A DNA stretch of 64,000 bases from Buxus sempervirens (GCA_947561395.2 OX387195.1:27295126-27359125); one strand, 5' to 3'; numbered from the stretch's first letter, positions 11,040 to 21,822 are shown. Made by a program: numbers and translations. The notes: generated from the sequence alone by a model not told the origin.

Positions 11040-14000
11040 TCAGTCAGCACATAATAAAAGAACCGGTAATGCAGCTGGATCAAGCTCCCAACAGTCCCTT
11101 AGGCTACCATTTTTCTCTTCTGTCAACCGGAAAGCAGGGATCTGATGGGAAAATCTAAGCAACTCAGCCCGGGGTATATCCATGACGACAGCAGCATTTC
11201 TTTTTCTTTGAGCTTTGAAAACTGAATTGAAACCATTAACTCGTTCCAGGACCATCACTTTCATCTGCAAATTATCATCCGTGATCACTTCTACGATATC
11301 GTATTCAAGATTCTCAATATCGGAATGTTTCCATTCCACATTCCAGTTTCTGAATACAGCCCAAACTTCACCTTTTTTAGGATAGATGTTATACTTGTTC
11401 TTTTCAGCAGTTGGCTCTATTCTCAGCTGATGAGAAAAGGAGCTTACGCCGGAATAAACCTTGGGTTTACCTTTTCTAATCTTGAATATCCCACAGCCAA
11501 TAGGCATGCGTTTGTCACGCCACTGAATCATGTCCCTTGGTGCAGCGCATGCTACAAGCCATGTTATGTGTAAATTGAAATCTGGGGAGGACTCAATCTT
11601 CTTTATCCTACAATAGTACCTAGGCAACCCATCCTCATCACTGTACAGTGCCCAGATCTGACCAGGTTGAACCTTCTCTGGAGATTTGTCAGCATCAAAG
11701 TTGTAAAACTCTGGTTCTGGAATTTCATGAGCTTCTGGAGATGAACATGGAGGGGGTCTAGCATTTTCAGCATGATTTTTGCAATTTGTTTCCTTGGTAT
11801 CCATATGCCTCTCTTCATCAAAATGACATGTAGATGTACTACCTGTGGCTTGAGTGAATTCATCGTGGCTTTTGTGTTTGGAATCATCTAAATTCTTACA
11901 AGCCTGCTCCTTGCCTGCACATTGACCTGCATTTGGTTGACCAAACATCTTATGGGTCCCATTCAATCCTATATAGGACCCATTTTCATTTTTCAACTCC
12001 CCCTTCTCAAAGACATCTTTCTTGTCATGGTCTCCACCCTTCATTGCCACGTCAGACCTGTTAGACATGGACCCTCTCATGGGCTTCACCTTTTCTTCCA
12101 GAGAATTAGAACATGACATATTCATGTTAATGCCCATGCATTCAACTTCCATTTTCACATCATTGGTATGAGCAAAGTCCTCGATCTTGGGAGGCAGAGA
12201 AGCAGGATCAAGTTCATATGATCCTTCTGGGACATCTTCTCTTTCTGTTCCAGTCATCCTAAAAGAAGGAATTCTGTGGGAGAATCTGAATAGTTCACCT
12301 GGTGGTATTTGAAATGACTCCACACCTCTCTTTTTCATTCGCCGAAACAGGCTTACAAATCCTTCAATTTTACCCAAATACCCAACAAAAAAGCCAACCT
12401 CCTCTGTATATCCTGACAAGATTTCCACAAATTCATACTCATATTTTCTATGGTTATCTGGATCAGACTTCCATTTGATATCCCAATTTTTGAAGATGGC
12501 CCAAGTTTCTCCCTTTCTAGGATATATCTTGCAAGAACCTCTCACTCTGCCACTTGCCCAGCAAATTAAATGAGAGAACATAAGCCGATCGACAGTTTCT
12601 TCAGAATTCCCACGTTTGAAATTACCACAAGCAATAGGCAAGTCTTTGTCCAGCCAATCAATCTCATCCGCATCATCTGGATTAGGCTCCAGCCAGGTAA
12701 TACGCAGCTTGAATCCAGGAAAGAAAACCTTTCTAACAAGAGCATAGAACCTAGGCATGCCATCGACAGTATCATAAACAGCCCATATTTGGTCAGCAGC
12801 AAAACGTCCTTCATCCCTCTCCTTCTCAAAATCACTGAAATCTGGATCAGGACAGTCAAAGTACTCAGGATCAGGTGTGGGCTCCTCACTAGAATCTGAG
12901 TCAGCTTCACCATTACTTTTGGATGTCTCCTTACCCCCATCCCCAGCTAATGTTTCTCTTCTTGCAGCCTTGCACTCTTCGGTTTTATCAGCTCCATTAG
13001 GCAAGCCTTCATCATGAAGGGTGTTTTCTTGGTTCACCTCCTTATCCTTTTTGCTCTCCTCTTTGAGACCACCGGATAACCCACTCACCCTAGATCTTTT
13101 TGAAGGGCTTGGAAAATCTTCATCGCTCAAATTTTCGTTATACGAAATATTTTGTTTTTGCCGAGTAGATCTCCGACAGTAATAACTTTCTGAACTCTTT
13201 CCAGAAGGAATATGACCATCTTCCATAACTACATTGTCTTCACTGCTGCTTCCAGTGTCACAACTGTCACTGGATTCCACATCTGACTTTCTCCCTCTCT
13301 TCCTGCTCATGTTACCTGAATGCTTCTGGCCCTCAGACTTTTCCTCAAACTTGGGACTTTCTCCCCTGTCCTTCCCAACTCCCATATGAAAATATTCATG
13401 TCCTTTTCCTTTCTCTTTAAAACTCACACCAATTTGAGGAGTGCTTCCCGTTGGTTCAGCTGACGTGGTCCCACTGGTAACATTTCCCTGAAATCCCATG
13501 CTGGAGGTCTGAAGGTTCCCAAAGGTACCTTTTTGTGGGCCAAGTTTATGTGCAACATGATTTAGGGCCTCTTTCTGTAGAGGGAAGACGGGTCTAGTGC
13601 AGCTGGCTCCTGGTTGAGAACCTTGAGCATCTAGCTCATGAGCCATAAAGGCCTGCGAACAATTTTGACAACGAAGTGTCCTGTTTATTACCTCTCTGTA
13701 GTACTGATACCTCATAGTACAAAAAGAACAAATGGTCCAGAAAGTCTGTCGACCATTGGAGTATCCTGATTGAGGCTGCTGCTGGGAATTCAATCCCGTA
13801 GACTGTGGATTAGCACTGTTCACAAAGTGTGGATTAGCACTGTTCACAAAGTTCTTCTGAACCCCTGCTGACGTTCTGACATAAGAATTCCTATTGACCT
13901 GCTGTGCAGGTTGTTTGGGTCCAGCAGTTCTCATGGAGGCTCTACGTCTCATGTCAAATGTGGTTCGTTTGTTCTGGTCTGAAAGCAACCTCTGTGCTTC

Positions 14001-14339
14001 CCCTATTAGCTTAAAGGCAGCTTCTGCACCAGCAAACTTGTTCTTGTCCGGATGTAGCAGGAGAGCAAGCTTTCGATACTGCTTCCTAATTAATGCCTCA
14101 TCTGCTGTTTGCTCGATTTGAAGTATAGCATACCAGTCAATCTCGGACCCTAAAACCTTCTGCTCAGCAGAACAATGTACATTACAAACGGTTAACATCT
14201 GGGAAATGTTATCCAAATCAGGGAAGAGTTGTTGGGCCTTAAGTGCAATCTTCCGAGCTCCAACAAAATCCTTGATTTGCATCTTCTGCTCAGCAATTCC
14301 CTTGGCCCTGATGGCCTCTTCTTTGTTGCATTCCATCAT
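11040..14339 (-). CDS. DnaJ (Hsp40) protein with two DUF3444 domains
   Basis: A single uninterrupted coding exon of 1,099 codons. Residues 67-131 form a J domain with the HPD tripeptide at 96-98 (LLHPDKN), the site that stimulates Hsp70 ATPase. An N-terminal helical segment precedes it, as is usual in this plant family. A CxxC...CxxC pair (C204/C207 and C224/C227) looks like a small zinc ribbon. The middle (about 300-480) is acidic and serine-rich with basic clusters (SRKRGRKSD, PSKRSR) that could be nuclear signals. Two DUF3444 domains follow at about 486-716 and 868-1083, each starting with a P-EF/Y motif and QIWA-Y-(D/E)DG-PR-Y. It is a co-chaperone of the plant-specific DUF3444 J-protein group; the client is not known from sequence. 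An in-frame repeat FVNSANPH/FVNSANPQ lies at 164-179. A TATA box and a long 5'UTR intron lie upstream. Confidence 0.95.
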   Translation of the reverse strand: MMECNKEEAIRAKGIAEQKMQIKDFVGARKIALKAQQLFPDLDNISQMLTVCNVHCSAEQKVLGSEIDWYAILQIEQTADEALIRKQYRKLALLLHPDKNKFAGAEAAFKLIGEAQRLLSDQNKRTTFDMRRRASMRTAGPKQPAQQVNRNSYVRTSAGVQKNFVNSANPHFVNSANPQSTGLNSQQQPQSGYSNGRQTFWTICSFCTMRYQYYREVINRTLRCQNCSQAFMAHELDAQGSQPGASCTRPVFPLQKEALNHVAHKLGPQKGTFGNLQTSSMGFQGNVTSGTTSAEPTGSTPQIGVSFKEKGKGHEYFHMGVGKDRGESPKFEEKSEGQKHSGNMSRKRGRKSDVESSDSCDTGSSSEDNVVMEDGHIPSGKSSESYYCRRSTRQKQNISYNENLSDEDFPSPSKRSRVSGLSGGLKEESKKDKEVNQENTLHDEGLPNGADKTEECKAARRETLAGDGGKETSKSNGEADSDSSEEPTPDPEYFDCPDPDFSDFEKERDEGRFAADQIWAVYDTVDGMPRFYALVRKVFFPGFKLRITWLEPNPDDADEIDWLDKDLPIACGNFKRGNSEETVDRLMFSHLICWASGRVRGSCKIYPRKGETWAIFKNWDIKWKSDPDNHRKYEYEFVEILSGYTEEVGFFVGYLGKIEGFVSLFRRMKKRGVESFQIPPGELFRFSHRIPSFRMTGTEREDVPEGSYELDPASLPPKIEDFAHTNDVKMEVECMGINMNMSCSNSLEEKVKPMRGSMSNRSDVAMKGGDHDKKDVFEKGELKNENGSYIGLNGTHKMFGQPNAGQCAGKEQACKNLDDSKHKSHDEFTQATGSTSTCHFDEERHMDTKETNCKNHAENARPPPCSSPEAHEIPEPEFYNFDADKSPEKVQPGQIWALYSDEDGLPRYYCRIKKIESSPDFNLHITWLVACAAPRDMIQWRDKRMPIGCGIFKIRKGKPKVYSGVSSFSHQLRIEPTAEKNKYNIYPKKGEVWAVFRNWNVEWKHSDIENLEYDIVEVITDDNLQMKVMVLERVNGFNSVFKAQRKRNAAVVMDIPRAELLRFSHQIPAFRLTEEKNGSLRDCWELDPAALPVLLLCAD

Positions 14340-14358
14340 CAGTCACCAACCCAAGATT

Positions 14359-16111
14359 CTGAATAATATACAAACTAAATCCACTCAAAAGCTGTGCATA
14401 AGCCCAAAAAAGCGACCTTTCCGCCTCATGTTCTACTCAATGTGTAATAAAGCAAGGGGAAAAAATATCCAGTACTGGGCATCCACAATTCTCCACCATC
14501 ATCTAGACTCAATTCCACATCGATGAAAAGCCAGAAAAGTTTATAAAAAGCCTCCTCTCCAATCAAGCAACCTAATTCAACCAAAAATAAGAAATAAAGC
14601 AAATAAACAAACATGTATGTGTCTACAAGCATGAAGAAACAATAGTAATAAGACTATTAGCACTTAATTACCAAACATTAAAATTTCTTAAAAAGACAAC
14701 CCATAAGCAATGACACATGCCCTAATCCCTCACAGAAGTCTATGAGAAATTACCATATAACACCAACCAATTCTCGCTCCCACCGACAGACGTCAAAATC
14801 ATGAACCCTAAAGATTTCCAAAACCAAAGTACTAAATTTACAACTCTGCAACAGAAATTCATTTTGTTGCCCCTTAGAATTACCCCATACAAAACCAAAG
14901 GAAAATAACATGACATACACAACACAAAAGAAATAAATTTTTACAACCTAGATGCAAATACTATGTTATGATCCTAAAATGCTAAGTGCTTAATAAAACC
15001 AAGTCTCCACAAGTCCTGGGGCTTTTGGAGCAACGGTTAGGCATGTAACAAATGGTATAAGAGCAGGCACCGTATCCTAGGTTCGAGTCGCAAAGGGGGC
15101 AACCTATAGGCTAAATTAAAATGCCTTAGTATTATGTATGGGCATAGTGCTAAGTCATCGAATACCGATAGATGAGTGAAACCGCCAAGAAAGAAAGGAC
15201 TGCCACCAGATCAATGTCAATAAAGTTGTTGATGTCAACTATGGAAGCGTGGTGAAATGTTACGATCCTAAATGTTAAGTGCTTAATCAACCAAGTCTCC
15301 TAAATGTTAAGTGCTTAATCAACCAAGTCTCCATAAGTCATGGGACTTTTAGAGCAACAATTAGGCACGTAACAGACACTAAAAATAATCATGGACTAGA
15401 ATATCAGCATATGTAACACAATTCACGCATGAACCGTACATTAAAATATTGATCGAAGGTGAAGTAAAAACAACTATAAAAACCAAAAGGCTAGCGTTAA
15501 TAATCAACCACAAATGAAAAAATAACCGTCCCCATTTCAACAAAATAAAACCTCCGCGGCTATACCGTCATAAAAAAAATCTAACATGACAAACATAAAC
15601 CCTAATTCTGTCAAAACTGAACAAAACCGATTCAAACCCTAGGCTCCAAACAGTAAAAATGAAAGAGAAAAAGGCCATAACTCGTTGTATAAGAAGAGAT
15701 AGAGAGAGAAAGAGGGGGGGACACAAAAAAAAAAGGGAATAAACAAGAATAACAATTACTAAAATTTGCAAAAATCCTTATAAAATCAACCTTGGTGTGT
15801 CATGAAACTAGAAGCAGCCGCACGCATAAAATTATTTCCCACTAAACAAAAACTTCAAAGCAAACATAAAGTCTAACACTATCTCAAAACCCTAGAAACG
15901 ATCGATCCACTAAAAACCTAACATGCAGAAAGGAGAGAGGTGACTGTGACAGACGAGCGGACCGAAATGCAGGGAGCAATCAGAGGAAACATTTTAAACA
16001 GCATGGAACCCTAGAAATTATTAACAGAAGGAAAGCCTAGGAAAGATGAAAGGTTAGCTATATGGAACAAGTAACCCAAAATGCAGCGACATAGCTCAAA
16101 ACAAAACTCAC
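14359..16111 (-). other. 5'UTR intron of the DnaJ-DUF3444 gene
   Basis: On the minus strand a consensus donor (CCAAGTAG|GTGAGT) sits at 16112/16111. An acceptor (TATATTATTCAG|AATC) sits at 14359/14358, 19 bases before the start codon at 14339. The 1,753-bp interval has no long reading frame and contains a TRIM retroelement (14964-15374) in the opposite orientation. Long leader introns are common in this J-protein family. The boundaries are inferred from splice consensus only. Confidence 0.65.
14964..15374 (+). mobile_element. TRIM (miniature LTR retroelement) inside the DnaJ leader intron
   Basis: Two TG...CA direct repeats bound a tiny internal region: LTR1 14964-15050 (87 bp, TGTTATGATCC...GGCATGTAACA) and LTR2 15258-15374 (117 bp, TGTTACGATCC...GGCACGTAACA). 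A primer-binding site, TGGTATAAGAGC (15053-15064), follows LTR1 after 2 bases; it differs by one base from the complement of the initiator tRNA-Met 3' end. There is no coding capacity. LTR2 is longer because a segment of about 30 bp (TAAATGTTAAGTGC... to ...AAGTCTCC) is duplicated in tandem at 15269-15332. No clean polypurine tract or 5-bp target duplication is visible. Size and layout fit the TRIM class. Confidence 0.8.
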
Positions 16112-16347
16112 CTACTTGGTTTCGCGAAAACTGAAACCCCAGAAGCGATCTTCGAAAAGAGAGAATACGAAGTCGTCAGACACAATTGAAAGAGAGAGAA
16201 GAACGAAGAGAAGAGAATCACCCCGCCCGAACACAAGGCAGGCGACACTCCCCGCCCAACATGAACGAAAACGAGAAATTTTGGAGAGGTAGATAGAGAG
16301 GAGGCCCCAATTTTCTGGCTAATTCATACCCGAACCTTTACTCCTGT

Positions 16348-16356
16348 TATTTATAG
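16348..16356 (-). promoter_or_regulatory. TATA box of the DnaJ-DUF3444 gene
   Basis: On the minus strand the sequence reads CTATAAATA, followed downstream by a pyrimidine-rich leader (CCTCCTCTCTATCTACCTC near 16290-16310). The leader donor lies about 235 bases further on. Spacing and orientation fit a core promoter with transcription starting near 16320. Confidence 0.6.
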
Positions 16357-16359
16357 TGC

Positions 16360-17290
16360 AGGTCCTTTGTTAGTTACACTAAACTACTATTGCAATAGTG
16401 CTTGTTAGTGGGTTATTATGCCTAAATATCTTTTATATGCATAGCCCTAAGTTGGGAGCAGTTGGGTCAGGTTGTGATGAGTTCGGGCTTAGCCCAATCT
16501 AAAATTTATTAGCCCAAATTCACTTTCGGGGCGCCTTAATTTAAACTCAATAAACCCAAATCCAACACAAGCTTTTTTATTTGAGTTTGGTTTGGCCCAA
16601 ACAAAAGTAAATTTTTTTAATATTCCTTCAATTTAGCTATGAATGGAAAATCTTAAATATCACATTCATTGTAATATAGTGTGTGAGTGCATGCGCGTGT
16701 GAGAGTGCATGTAAAAAGATCACTTTAAATTATTTATCAGATAAAAATTTTGAGAAAAAAATTCATAAATTTGTTATCACATGTTAATAAATTTATGTTT
16801 TATAGTTAATTACATATATAACTATAAAGATAGTGTAAAAGAAAAAAAAAACAATGGTGTATATACACATACAGACTTGCATACATGTAAGTGTGTGTAT
16901 GCACAAATATATGTATGCATATATTTATACATATAACTAAGCCGATCTAGGTCAAGTTTTTCAAGTTGTATAGCATGAACTCGAACGGTCGAACCCAACT
17001 TAAACTCAACTTCAGACAACAAAAAAGCTCGACCCAAATGAAACCAAACTAAATCTTTTGTTTATATAGACAGGGCAACGGTCCTTTGGAGAACATGTTG
17101 AACTCATAATTTCTTTCCTAAAACAACCCTATAATACCCTCGTACCTTATATTTTTATAGGTTTAATTTGGTCATTTTGGTTTTTACTTTCCAAAAAATA
17201 CTTTTCAACAAATTTTAAACCATTAGATGTCCCAAACAATTACTCGTATCTTCTTTTCAATTGGATAGGAGTACCTGCAAGTTATATATA
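16360..17290. other. Intergenic AT-rich DNA upstream of the DnaJ gene
   Basis: No gene seen. There are TG/CA-rich simple sequences (16680-16710 and 16860-16930) and long AT stretches. GGGTCAG/AGCCCAA-type words near 16440-16600 and 16940-17040 resemble the degenerate subterminal parts of hAT MITEs, but I could not define ends. Confidence 0.4.
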
Positions 17291-17291
17291 A

Positions 17292-17509
17292 CTAGTCTGG
17301 TGCACAGTAGTGCACGTATATATGAAGAAAGAAGTAGAACAAGAGGAAAAGTTTTGCAATTGATTATTAAGTTCAAGAAATTGAGACAGTTTTGACTATT
17401 GTACTCTTTTATCAATGAATCTTCACAATGATGTGTAAGGATTATTTTTAAACTTGTACATTTTGGTTGGCACAATTCCCAAGAAATCTCGCGCTCTATA
17501 TAGTATAGA
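17292..17509 (-). mobile_element. Short Helitron-like element (minus orientation)
   Basis: On the minus strand it starts TCTATACTATATAGAG directly after an A (17510) and ends in CTAG directly before a T (complement of 17291). It has the hairpin GTGCAC-TACT-GTGCAC about 5 bases before the end. A TC start, a 3' hairpin, a CTRR end and insertion between A and T are the hallmarks of plant Helitrons. At 218 bp it encodes nothing. Confidence 0.6.
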
Positions 17510-17713
17510 TGGGAGAGGGCATAAAATGCATGAGCTTAAAAAGAAACACATTTTCTCAAAACAACATTTTGATATCCAATTATAAATTATTTTCATAAGA
17601 ACAAGCTGGACTTTTTGCTATTTATTTTGGAAAGAGTGCTTCTAAACATTTTTTTAAACACCTTACTTCCTAGTTAATTATCATCTATCTTTTTCATTTG
17701 CTTATTAATAGTA

Positions 17714-17921
17714 TCTATACTATTAATAAAGCGACGAGGGGGGAATATTCCCTTCAGATTCTACACCCCCCCCCCCCCCCCCCCCCTCCTCTCCTTTTTC
17801 CAAACATTGCCCTCCGCAAATAAAACAATCCCCCACTATTTTAAACATGTTGTAACTACCTTGAACTGTTTATCTTAGTGGGCCCACGTTTTCTACGCAC
17901 GTAGCGAGTGCAGCCCCCTAG
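17714..17921 (+). mobile_element. Short Helitron-like element (plus orientation)
   Basis: It begins TCTATACTATTAATAAAG after A (17713) and ends CTAG (17918-17921) before T, with a small stem GCAC...GTGC shortly upstream. The 208-bp element contains a run of 22 C (17766-17787). Its start is nearly the same as that of the minus copy at 17292-17509, so they may be related families. It is non-coding. Confidence 0.55.
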
Positions 17922-19127
17922 TTACCCACTAGTAAGAAGAGAAAGAAAAGAAAAATAAACACAATTATGGATGGTTGAATAAACAAAAGATTGTTGTAAT
18001 CCAAAAAACGATATTTATGACAATAAAGATTACACAATCGTGACATGGTTGGGATATCAAATTATATTATTCATTTTCATCCTTTTCTTCAAGTTGAAAT
18101 CGTCTGTTATATTTCCCTCATTTGCTCCCTGATGTGGCCGTGACATGCTGCCATGTGGAGCATCTCACGGCCATTGTTTTTTATATGTTACAACTATTTC
18201 AAGTGGGCCCCGCATGAAAAAACAATGGCCGTGAGATGCTGCCATCACGGTCAGATCGGTACACTTCAGGGAAACATGACAGAGGATTTCATCCACTTTT
18301 CTTCACCATTGTGGATTCAAGGCTTTTTTACGTTCTTTGGTGTTGAAGGTCATCTTCTTCCTTACTTATGTTTCTGCTTTGTAAGATTTTCCACCTAAAT
18401 CACACAACACGCCCACACGAGGAGACGCACCAGCCCCAAATCTGGATTTCTCCTCAAATCGGGAATTTTGTAAGCTGAAATCAGGGATCCATGATTTTGC
18501 TAAATTTTTATTTAAACGATGGAGGATAATAAGAATAAAATAAGGGGAAAGGGGAATTGTGAATCGAAGCCCTGTGTTTGATAGAGAAGAAGAAGAAAGG
18601 AGAAGAAAAAGGGGTTCAACACCATCTGTTAATGGATAAGTTAAAGGGTGAAATTGGATGATAATGAGGGACGCCATTGATGACTGTCTCAGTACAGTTC
18701 CTCGCCACCTCCACCTTAAAAATTAAAATATTGTCCGTGGTAGAGAACTGACTGAAAAAACAAAAGCAAAGATGGGTCTAGAACATTGAGATGGGAGAGG
18801 TTGGGCCCGTTGGGCCCGAGGTTGTGGTTCACCACAAAAAACCTATCTGTGGCTCGGACTTGGGGTTCGTATCCAATACATAGATGATAGATTTCAAATT
18901 AATTTGTGAACCTGCAGTAATCTATTCATCAAGCTTTTCAAAAAGAATACTTGGATTTCAAATGCAAACCTCTCATTGTTAAATATTAGGAAGTTTGATA
19001 AATATTTTTTCTTCATGACAAATTTTAAGCCGGTAGTAATATATTCCAAATTATTGGGTTTAGAAAAACTTTAGGTTAAAAAAACCTTTGGGTAGTTGGG
19101 CCGGGCGTGTCACATATACATATATAT
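17922..19127. other. Intergenic DNA with an inverted repeat; no gene seen
   Basis: Apart from the inverted repeat at 18159-18240, this stretch holds only short open frames (18153-18398 plus, 18366-18677 minus) that overlap each other and show no domain. The part around 18400-18700 has higher GC content and could be a decayed gene fragment, but I recognise nothing. Confidence 0.4.
18159..18240. repeat. Perfect 24-bp inverted repeat with 34-bp loop
   Basis: Arms 18159-18182 and 18217-18240 are exact reverse complements (AGCATCTCACGGCCAT... on the left). They enclose 34 bp. A further partial copy of the arm motif (CCGTGACATGCTGCCAT) lies just outside on the left at 18138-18154. It may be a foldback MITE or a hairpin RNA source; no target duplication is evident. 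Confidence 0.85.
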
Positions 19128-19329
19128 ACTAACGGGGTGCACATGCAATACTATAGGATGGAACAATTTTGTAATAATACAGATTTTAAATGAATGGACA
19201 AAGTTTTGACTATTTTAACCCTGTATTAATGATGCATTTATAATGAATAGTAATGTCTTTTTGGAAAAGTCGCGCACAGTTGTTGGCACGCTTCCCAAAT
19301 GCCTATTCCCGTTATTCATAACATAGATA
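19128..19329 (-). mobile_element. Degenerate copy of the minus-strand Helitron-like family
   Basis: It shares ordered words with the element at 17292-17509: a GTGCAC segment near one end, GTTTTGACTATT, an ATTAATGA/ATCAATGA block and a GTTGGCAC..TTCCC block. Its presumed minus-strand 3' end reads GTTAG|T in place of CTAG|T. Ends are uncertain. Confidence 0.35.
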
Positions 19330-19520
19330 TAGATATATTTTCACGGTTCAATTTTGTTTTTAAAAAATTAAAACAAAATTAAGAGGAACATAGATATAGA
19401 TATATTTTCAGGGTTCAATTTTGTTTTTAAAAAATTAAAACAAAATTAAGAGGAACATAGATATAGATATATTTTCAGGATTCAATTTTGTTTTTAAAAA
19501 TTAAAACAAAATTAAGAGGA
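19322..19520. repeat. Tandem array, 3 x 67 bp, each unit with an internal palindrome
   Basis: CATAGATATAGATATATTTT starts at 19322, 19389 and 19456, giving an exact period of 67 bp. Units are nearly identical and contain the palindromic stretch AATTTTGTTTTTAA...TTAAAACAAAATT, able to form a hairpin. The third unit ends near 19517. Confidence 0.92.
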
Positions 19521-20072
19521 GGTGGCCTTTCCCGGGGACCTGTGCGGGTTAAGAATTGAAAAGAGAATTAGCTTTGTATTTGAAGGTGCTATGTGTTTGA
19601 TTTTCTTTTGATATATGTATAAATGTTAATGTCAAGAAATATCTCTAACACTTGCTACTGTTACAAAATTAATTATCCATAACATCCACTTTTTTAATTA
19701 TACCAGTAGGACCTTTCACGTTTTCTCTTATCTCTTACTTATAAAGAAACTTCAAAATGGGCTAAACAAAATGGTGCCTTATTAATCACTATTACATTGA
19801 AGTTATAGTGGAGCACGTGCACTACAGCACGTCGATACAGATGAGACATTTTCTTTTCTTTTTTTTATTTTTTATGAAGGAGATATTAGTCATTTAAAAT
19901 TATTCAAAATATATTACCTGGTTAAGACAGAATTCTGCCCTGTCAAGGCAGCATATATAGTTTTCTCATCGTGTTAAATGACCAAAACATCCTAATAGAA
20001 GCCATCGTTGCCCGGTAAGAATCAAATTGGAAGGAATCTCGTTTAAATGCATACCGTTTACGATGGTTCCTG

Positions 20073-20952
20073 TCATGACGAAGCAGGCTTGAAGTTAGGT
20101 GTCCCTGATCACCGGAGAAGCAAGCGGCATCGGAAAGGCAACTGCAACAGAATTCATTAACAATGGCGCCAACGTTGTGATCGCTGATGTGCAACGTCAA
20201 CTCGGAGCCAACAATGCGGCCTTCATTGCTTATGATGTATCCAGAGAATCCGACATCTCTGCTGCCGTAGATTTCACCGTTTATGAACACGATCACCTGG
20301 ACATCATATTCAACAACGCCCGCTCCTCGGAGCATAGTTGATCTCGATCTGAAAGTATTTGATCGGGTCATTGAGATCAACGTACGAGGTGTGCTTGCAG
20401 GGATTAAGCATGAAGCTAGGGTTATGATCCCCCATAGAAGAGGTTGTAACTGGTATCATCGGTGGCTTGGTAAATCATCCGTATACCATTTCGAAGTTTT
20501 CTGTTGGAGCGATTGTTAAATCGGTTGCTGCAGAACTGTGCGAGTCTGGTATTCCAGTGAATTGCATCTCGCCTTTCCCCATCCCAACACCGCTTGTAAC
20601 GAAGGACTTGGAGCGGTTCTATCGCGGTGTTGGTGCTCAGCTCGTCATGGAGATAGTTCAAGCGGCAGGGTCGCTGGAAGGGTTTAATTGCGAGGTTCGT
20701 GACATTGCGAAGGCGGCGTTGTATCTTGCGTCGGAGGATGGTAGGTACGTGAGTGGCCACAATCTGGTTGTTGATGGAGCCTTCACCTCATTCAAGAGCT
20801 TTGGGTTCCCAGACCGTAATCAGGTGATGAAGGCAAACTTTGTTCACGGCCACAGGAGATTTTTGAGTGATGGTAGGAAACTGGGAGGGGCTTCAGAGAA
20901 CCACATCCACAACAAACACTTTTGGGTTGGAAGGGCCAATATCATGTGTTGA
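20073..20952 (+). pseudogene. Short-chain dehydrogenase/reductase (SDR110C-like) pseudogene
   Basis: Frame by frame the plus strand reads as a plant classical SDR of the secoisolariciresinol dehydrogenase/momilactone synthase/ABA2-like group. The pieces in order are: the cofactor-binding segment LITGEASGIGKATATEF (20103-20153), VVIADVQ, AYDVSRESD and IIFNNA. After a frameshift near 20320 come PRSIVDLDLKVFDRVIEI and NVRGVLAGIKHEARVMIPH. After another break near 20445 come NHPYTISKFSVGAIVKS (the YxxxK motif) and ELCESGIPVNCISPF, ending with LYLASEDGRYVSGHNLVVDG. The stretch that should hold the catalytic Ser, just after MIPHRRG, is deleted. A frameshift before LITG also breaks the N-terminus. 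No intron is seen, so it may be a retrocopy or the large last exon of a former gene. Confidence 0.85.
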
Positions 20953-21822
20953 AGATGGGTCACTTTTGGCTAGGTTTTATTAATGTGTTAGCATAAGCTT
21001 TAGGGAGCATTCTAGATTCTAGCCAAAATCGGATTTTAAATAATCTCTTTGAGGGAATCACGCTAGCTGGAATTGGCAAACAAAAATGTTAATTTTCCTT
21101 TTTCTAGGTAAATCGTTACATAATAGTAATTATTATTATTTATATTTACCTAATAAAATTCTATTAAAAACAAATTTTTTTGTCTATTATAAGCAGATAA
21201 TGTATTTATTTGAATAATCATTTATTTACATACTTATTTTAAATTCTGATAAAACATTATCTGAGCTTCAACAAAATCATTGAAACTGTTGGGATTTTAA
21301 AAGGTAGTTGCAAAGTGAATGCAAGAGAGAAAAAATCTAGATTCTAATCACATAATTAGTTTCTAAAGTCCATAGTATCCAAATAAGATTCTGGATTCTG
21401 AAAATCAGAAATGGAAAAAATATTTTCAAAATTCAGATTATAATCCAGAATCCAAAACTCATAATCCTCTTATTCTCATGACCAAGATACATAAAGTCAA
21501 CAGGAGACTTACAAATCGTGGGTTTTAAAGGAACATGCACATGGATCTTTTGTGCAGCCACTGAGACTACAAATAAGCCTGTTACTTGATCCGAGGAGAT
21601 GTTAAAACTTTCCTGGTGACGAATAGCTATAATGGTCCAACAAATCATCAAACTAACAGATAAAAATGCAACAGAAAAATGTAAATCGGTGAATAACTTA
21701 GTGTCAATGGAGAGAGTTAAAATGATGCAATATAGAGAGGAAGTTGCACAAAACAAAACTTGAACAATGCCAGTAGTGACCTGAGTTACGGCTGCAAATG
21801 AATGAGATGCAATAAAATCACT
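20953..21822. other. Spacer between SDR pseudogene and DHQ-SDH 3' end
   Basis: AT-rich, non-coding. The right part (from about 21400) presumably includes the 3'UTR of the DHQ-SDH gene on the minus strand. The 107-codon minus frame at 21433-21756 has no recognisable domain. Confidence 0.45.
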
